From Pseudomonadota bacterium (lineage in GTDB: Bacteria > Desulfobacterota > Binatia > UBA1149), in assembly GCA_014382245.1 (NCBI GenBank), contig JACNKC010000091.1, forward strand, positions 1-42,738: a stretch of 42,738 bases of DNA, given 5' to 3'. The translations under genes were made by a program, and so were the position numbers. Shown here piece after piece: positions 42,246 through 42,738 of the stretch (position 1 is its first letter; every line of letters begins with the position of its first letter). Below the pieces are notes generated by a model, which did no database searches, was not told the origin of the DNA, and worked only from the letters and a program-made list of their open reading frames with translations.

Positions 42246-42738
42246 GCTATCATCTCCACTGCCAATGCCGCCGCTCGGTCGGCAGCCCCGGGTTTGACCA
42301 GCATGTCGCTCACACTCGCCAGGTCTCTTTTCATGTCGCTGCGCGGTTGGCCCTCCGCGAGCAACGGGGCGAGCGTTGCGGCCAACGCCTCGGCCGTGGC
42401 CTGCCCCTGCACCAGCTCGGGTACAGCCTCGCGGTCGAGCAGTATATTAGGCATGGCTATCCACGGCACCTTGATGAGCCTCTTGACTATCGCGTAGGTA
42501 AAACGGGTCACTCGGTACATGACGACCATTGGACAACCCAGCACCGCGCACTCAACGGTCGCCGTCCCTGAAGAAAGTGCGACCGCGTCGGCCGCCGCCA
42601 CGAGGTTGTAGGTATCCCCTTCTACCACGGGCACATCAAGCCCGCTCTGCGCCAGCATCGATTCCAGCAGCTCCGCGGGCAAGCCGGGCGCGCGGGCTAC
42701 AACAAATTCAGCCTTATCCGATAGGCCGCGGGCGGCCT
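42242..42738 (-). CDS. lpxB: Lipid-A-disaccharide synthase (5' part outside window)
   Basis: The visible part is the C-terminal 165 codons; the reading frame is open to the right edge. It has EGDTYNLVAAADAVALSSGTATVECAV, the nucleotide-sugar binding region of this GT19 glycosyltransferase, then VPWIAMPNILLDREAVPELVQ. LpxB joins UDP-diacylglucosamine and lipid X to form the lipid A disaccharide. Its stop overlaps the msbA GTG. The beginning and N-terminal half are not in this window, so the length is unknown. Confidence 0.94.
   Translation of the reverse strand, partial: AARGLSDKAEFVVARAPGLPAELLESMLAQSGLDVPVVEGDTYNLVAAADAVALSSGTATVECAVLGCPMVVMYRVTRFTYAIVKRLIKVPWIAMPNILLDREAVPELVQGQATAEALAATLAPLLAEGQPRSDMKRDLASVSDMLVKPGAADRAAALAVEMIA

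Overview
The window is about 42.7 kb of GC-rich chromosome from a Gram-negative bacterium, with almost every gene on the minus strand. The lipid A and Kdo genes (lpxB, lpxK, msbA, waaA, a Kdo-kinase-like gene) show an outer membrane. The gene order resembles the delta-proteobacterial grade (Desulfuromonadales, Myxococcota and Binatota-like lineages), judged from recalled synteny: trpS-scpA-scpB-rluB; pheA-hisC-tyrA-aroA-cmk-rpsA-ihf; lpxB-msbA-acyltransferase-waaA-lpxK. I cannot name the species. More genes start with GTG than with ATG.

The left edge (1-3400) is the only accessory-looking part. It holds a low-GC edge with a duplicated box-plus-hairpin element, a PHP/DUF3604 protein that lost its C-terminus at the compositional boundary, two small HTH regulators with an inverted repeat between them, and a divergent CobB-type sirtuin. 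The initiator tRNA gene (3446-3522) follows.

The middle (3557-18268) holds a pseudouridine synthase, condensin adaptors ScpA and ScpB, TrpS, an M50 protease, XerC/D recombinase, GlnD, a cell-wall amidase, MutS, and a VWA protein paired with a MoxR-like AAA+ ATPase. Neighbours overlap or nearly touch, which suggests translational coupling. The AAA+ gene appears to have its own promoter, placed so that its mRNA may be leaderless.

The next block (18334-26808) carries aromatic amino-acid synthesis (pheA, hisC, tyrA, aroA) leading into cmk, rpsA, an IHF/HU gene, a HIT hydrolase and a LapA-like membrane protein. It is followed by miaA, mutL and pgi, then the divergent rpmB on the plus strand.

The right part (31440-42738) is one long minus-strand run. 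It starts with lipid A/Kdo assembly (lpxB, msbA, acyltransferase, waaA, lpxK, a sugar epimerase, a Trm112-like protein and a Kdo kinase). It continues into yicC, gmk, a RelA/SpoT enzyme and ridA. lpxB runs off the right edge.

I see no CRISPR array, prophage, complete insertion sequence or rRNA. Most of the window is conserved housekeeping sequence. The observations most worth a second look are the left-edge truncation and repeat, the AAA+/VWA module with its possible leaderless start, the C73 discriminator of the initiator tRNA, and the HTH-sirtuin cluster.
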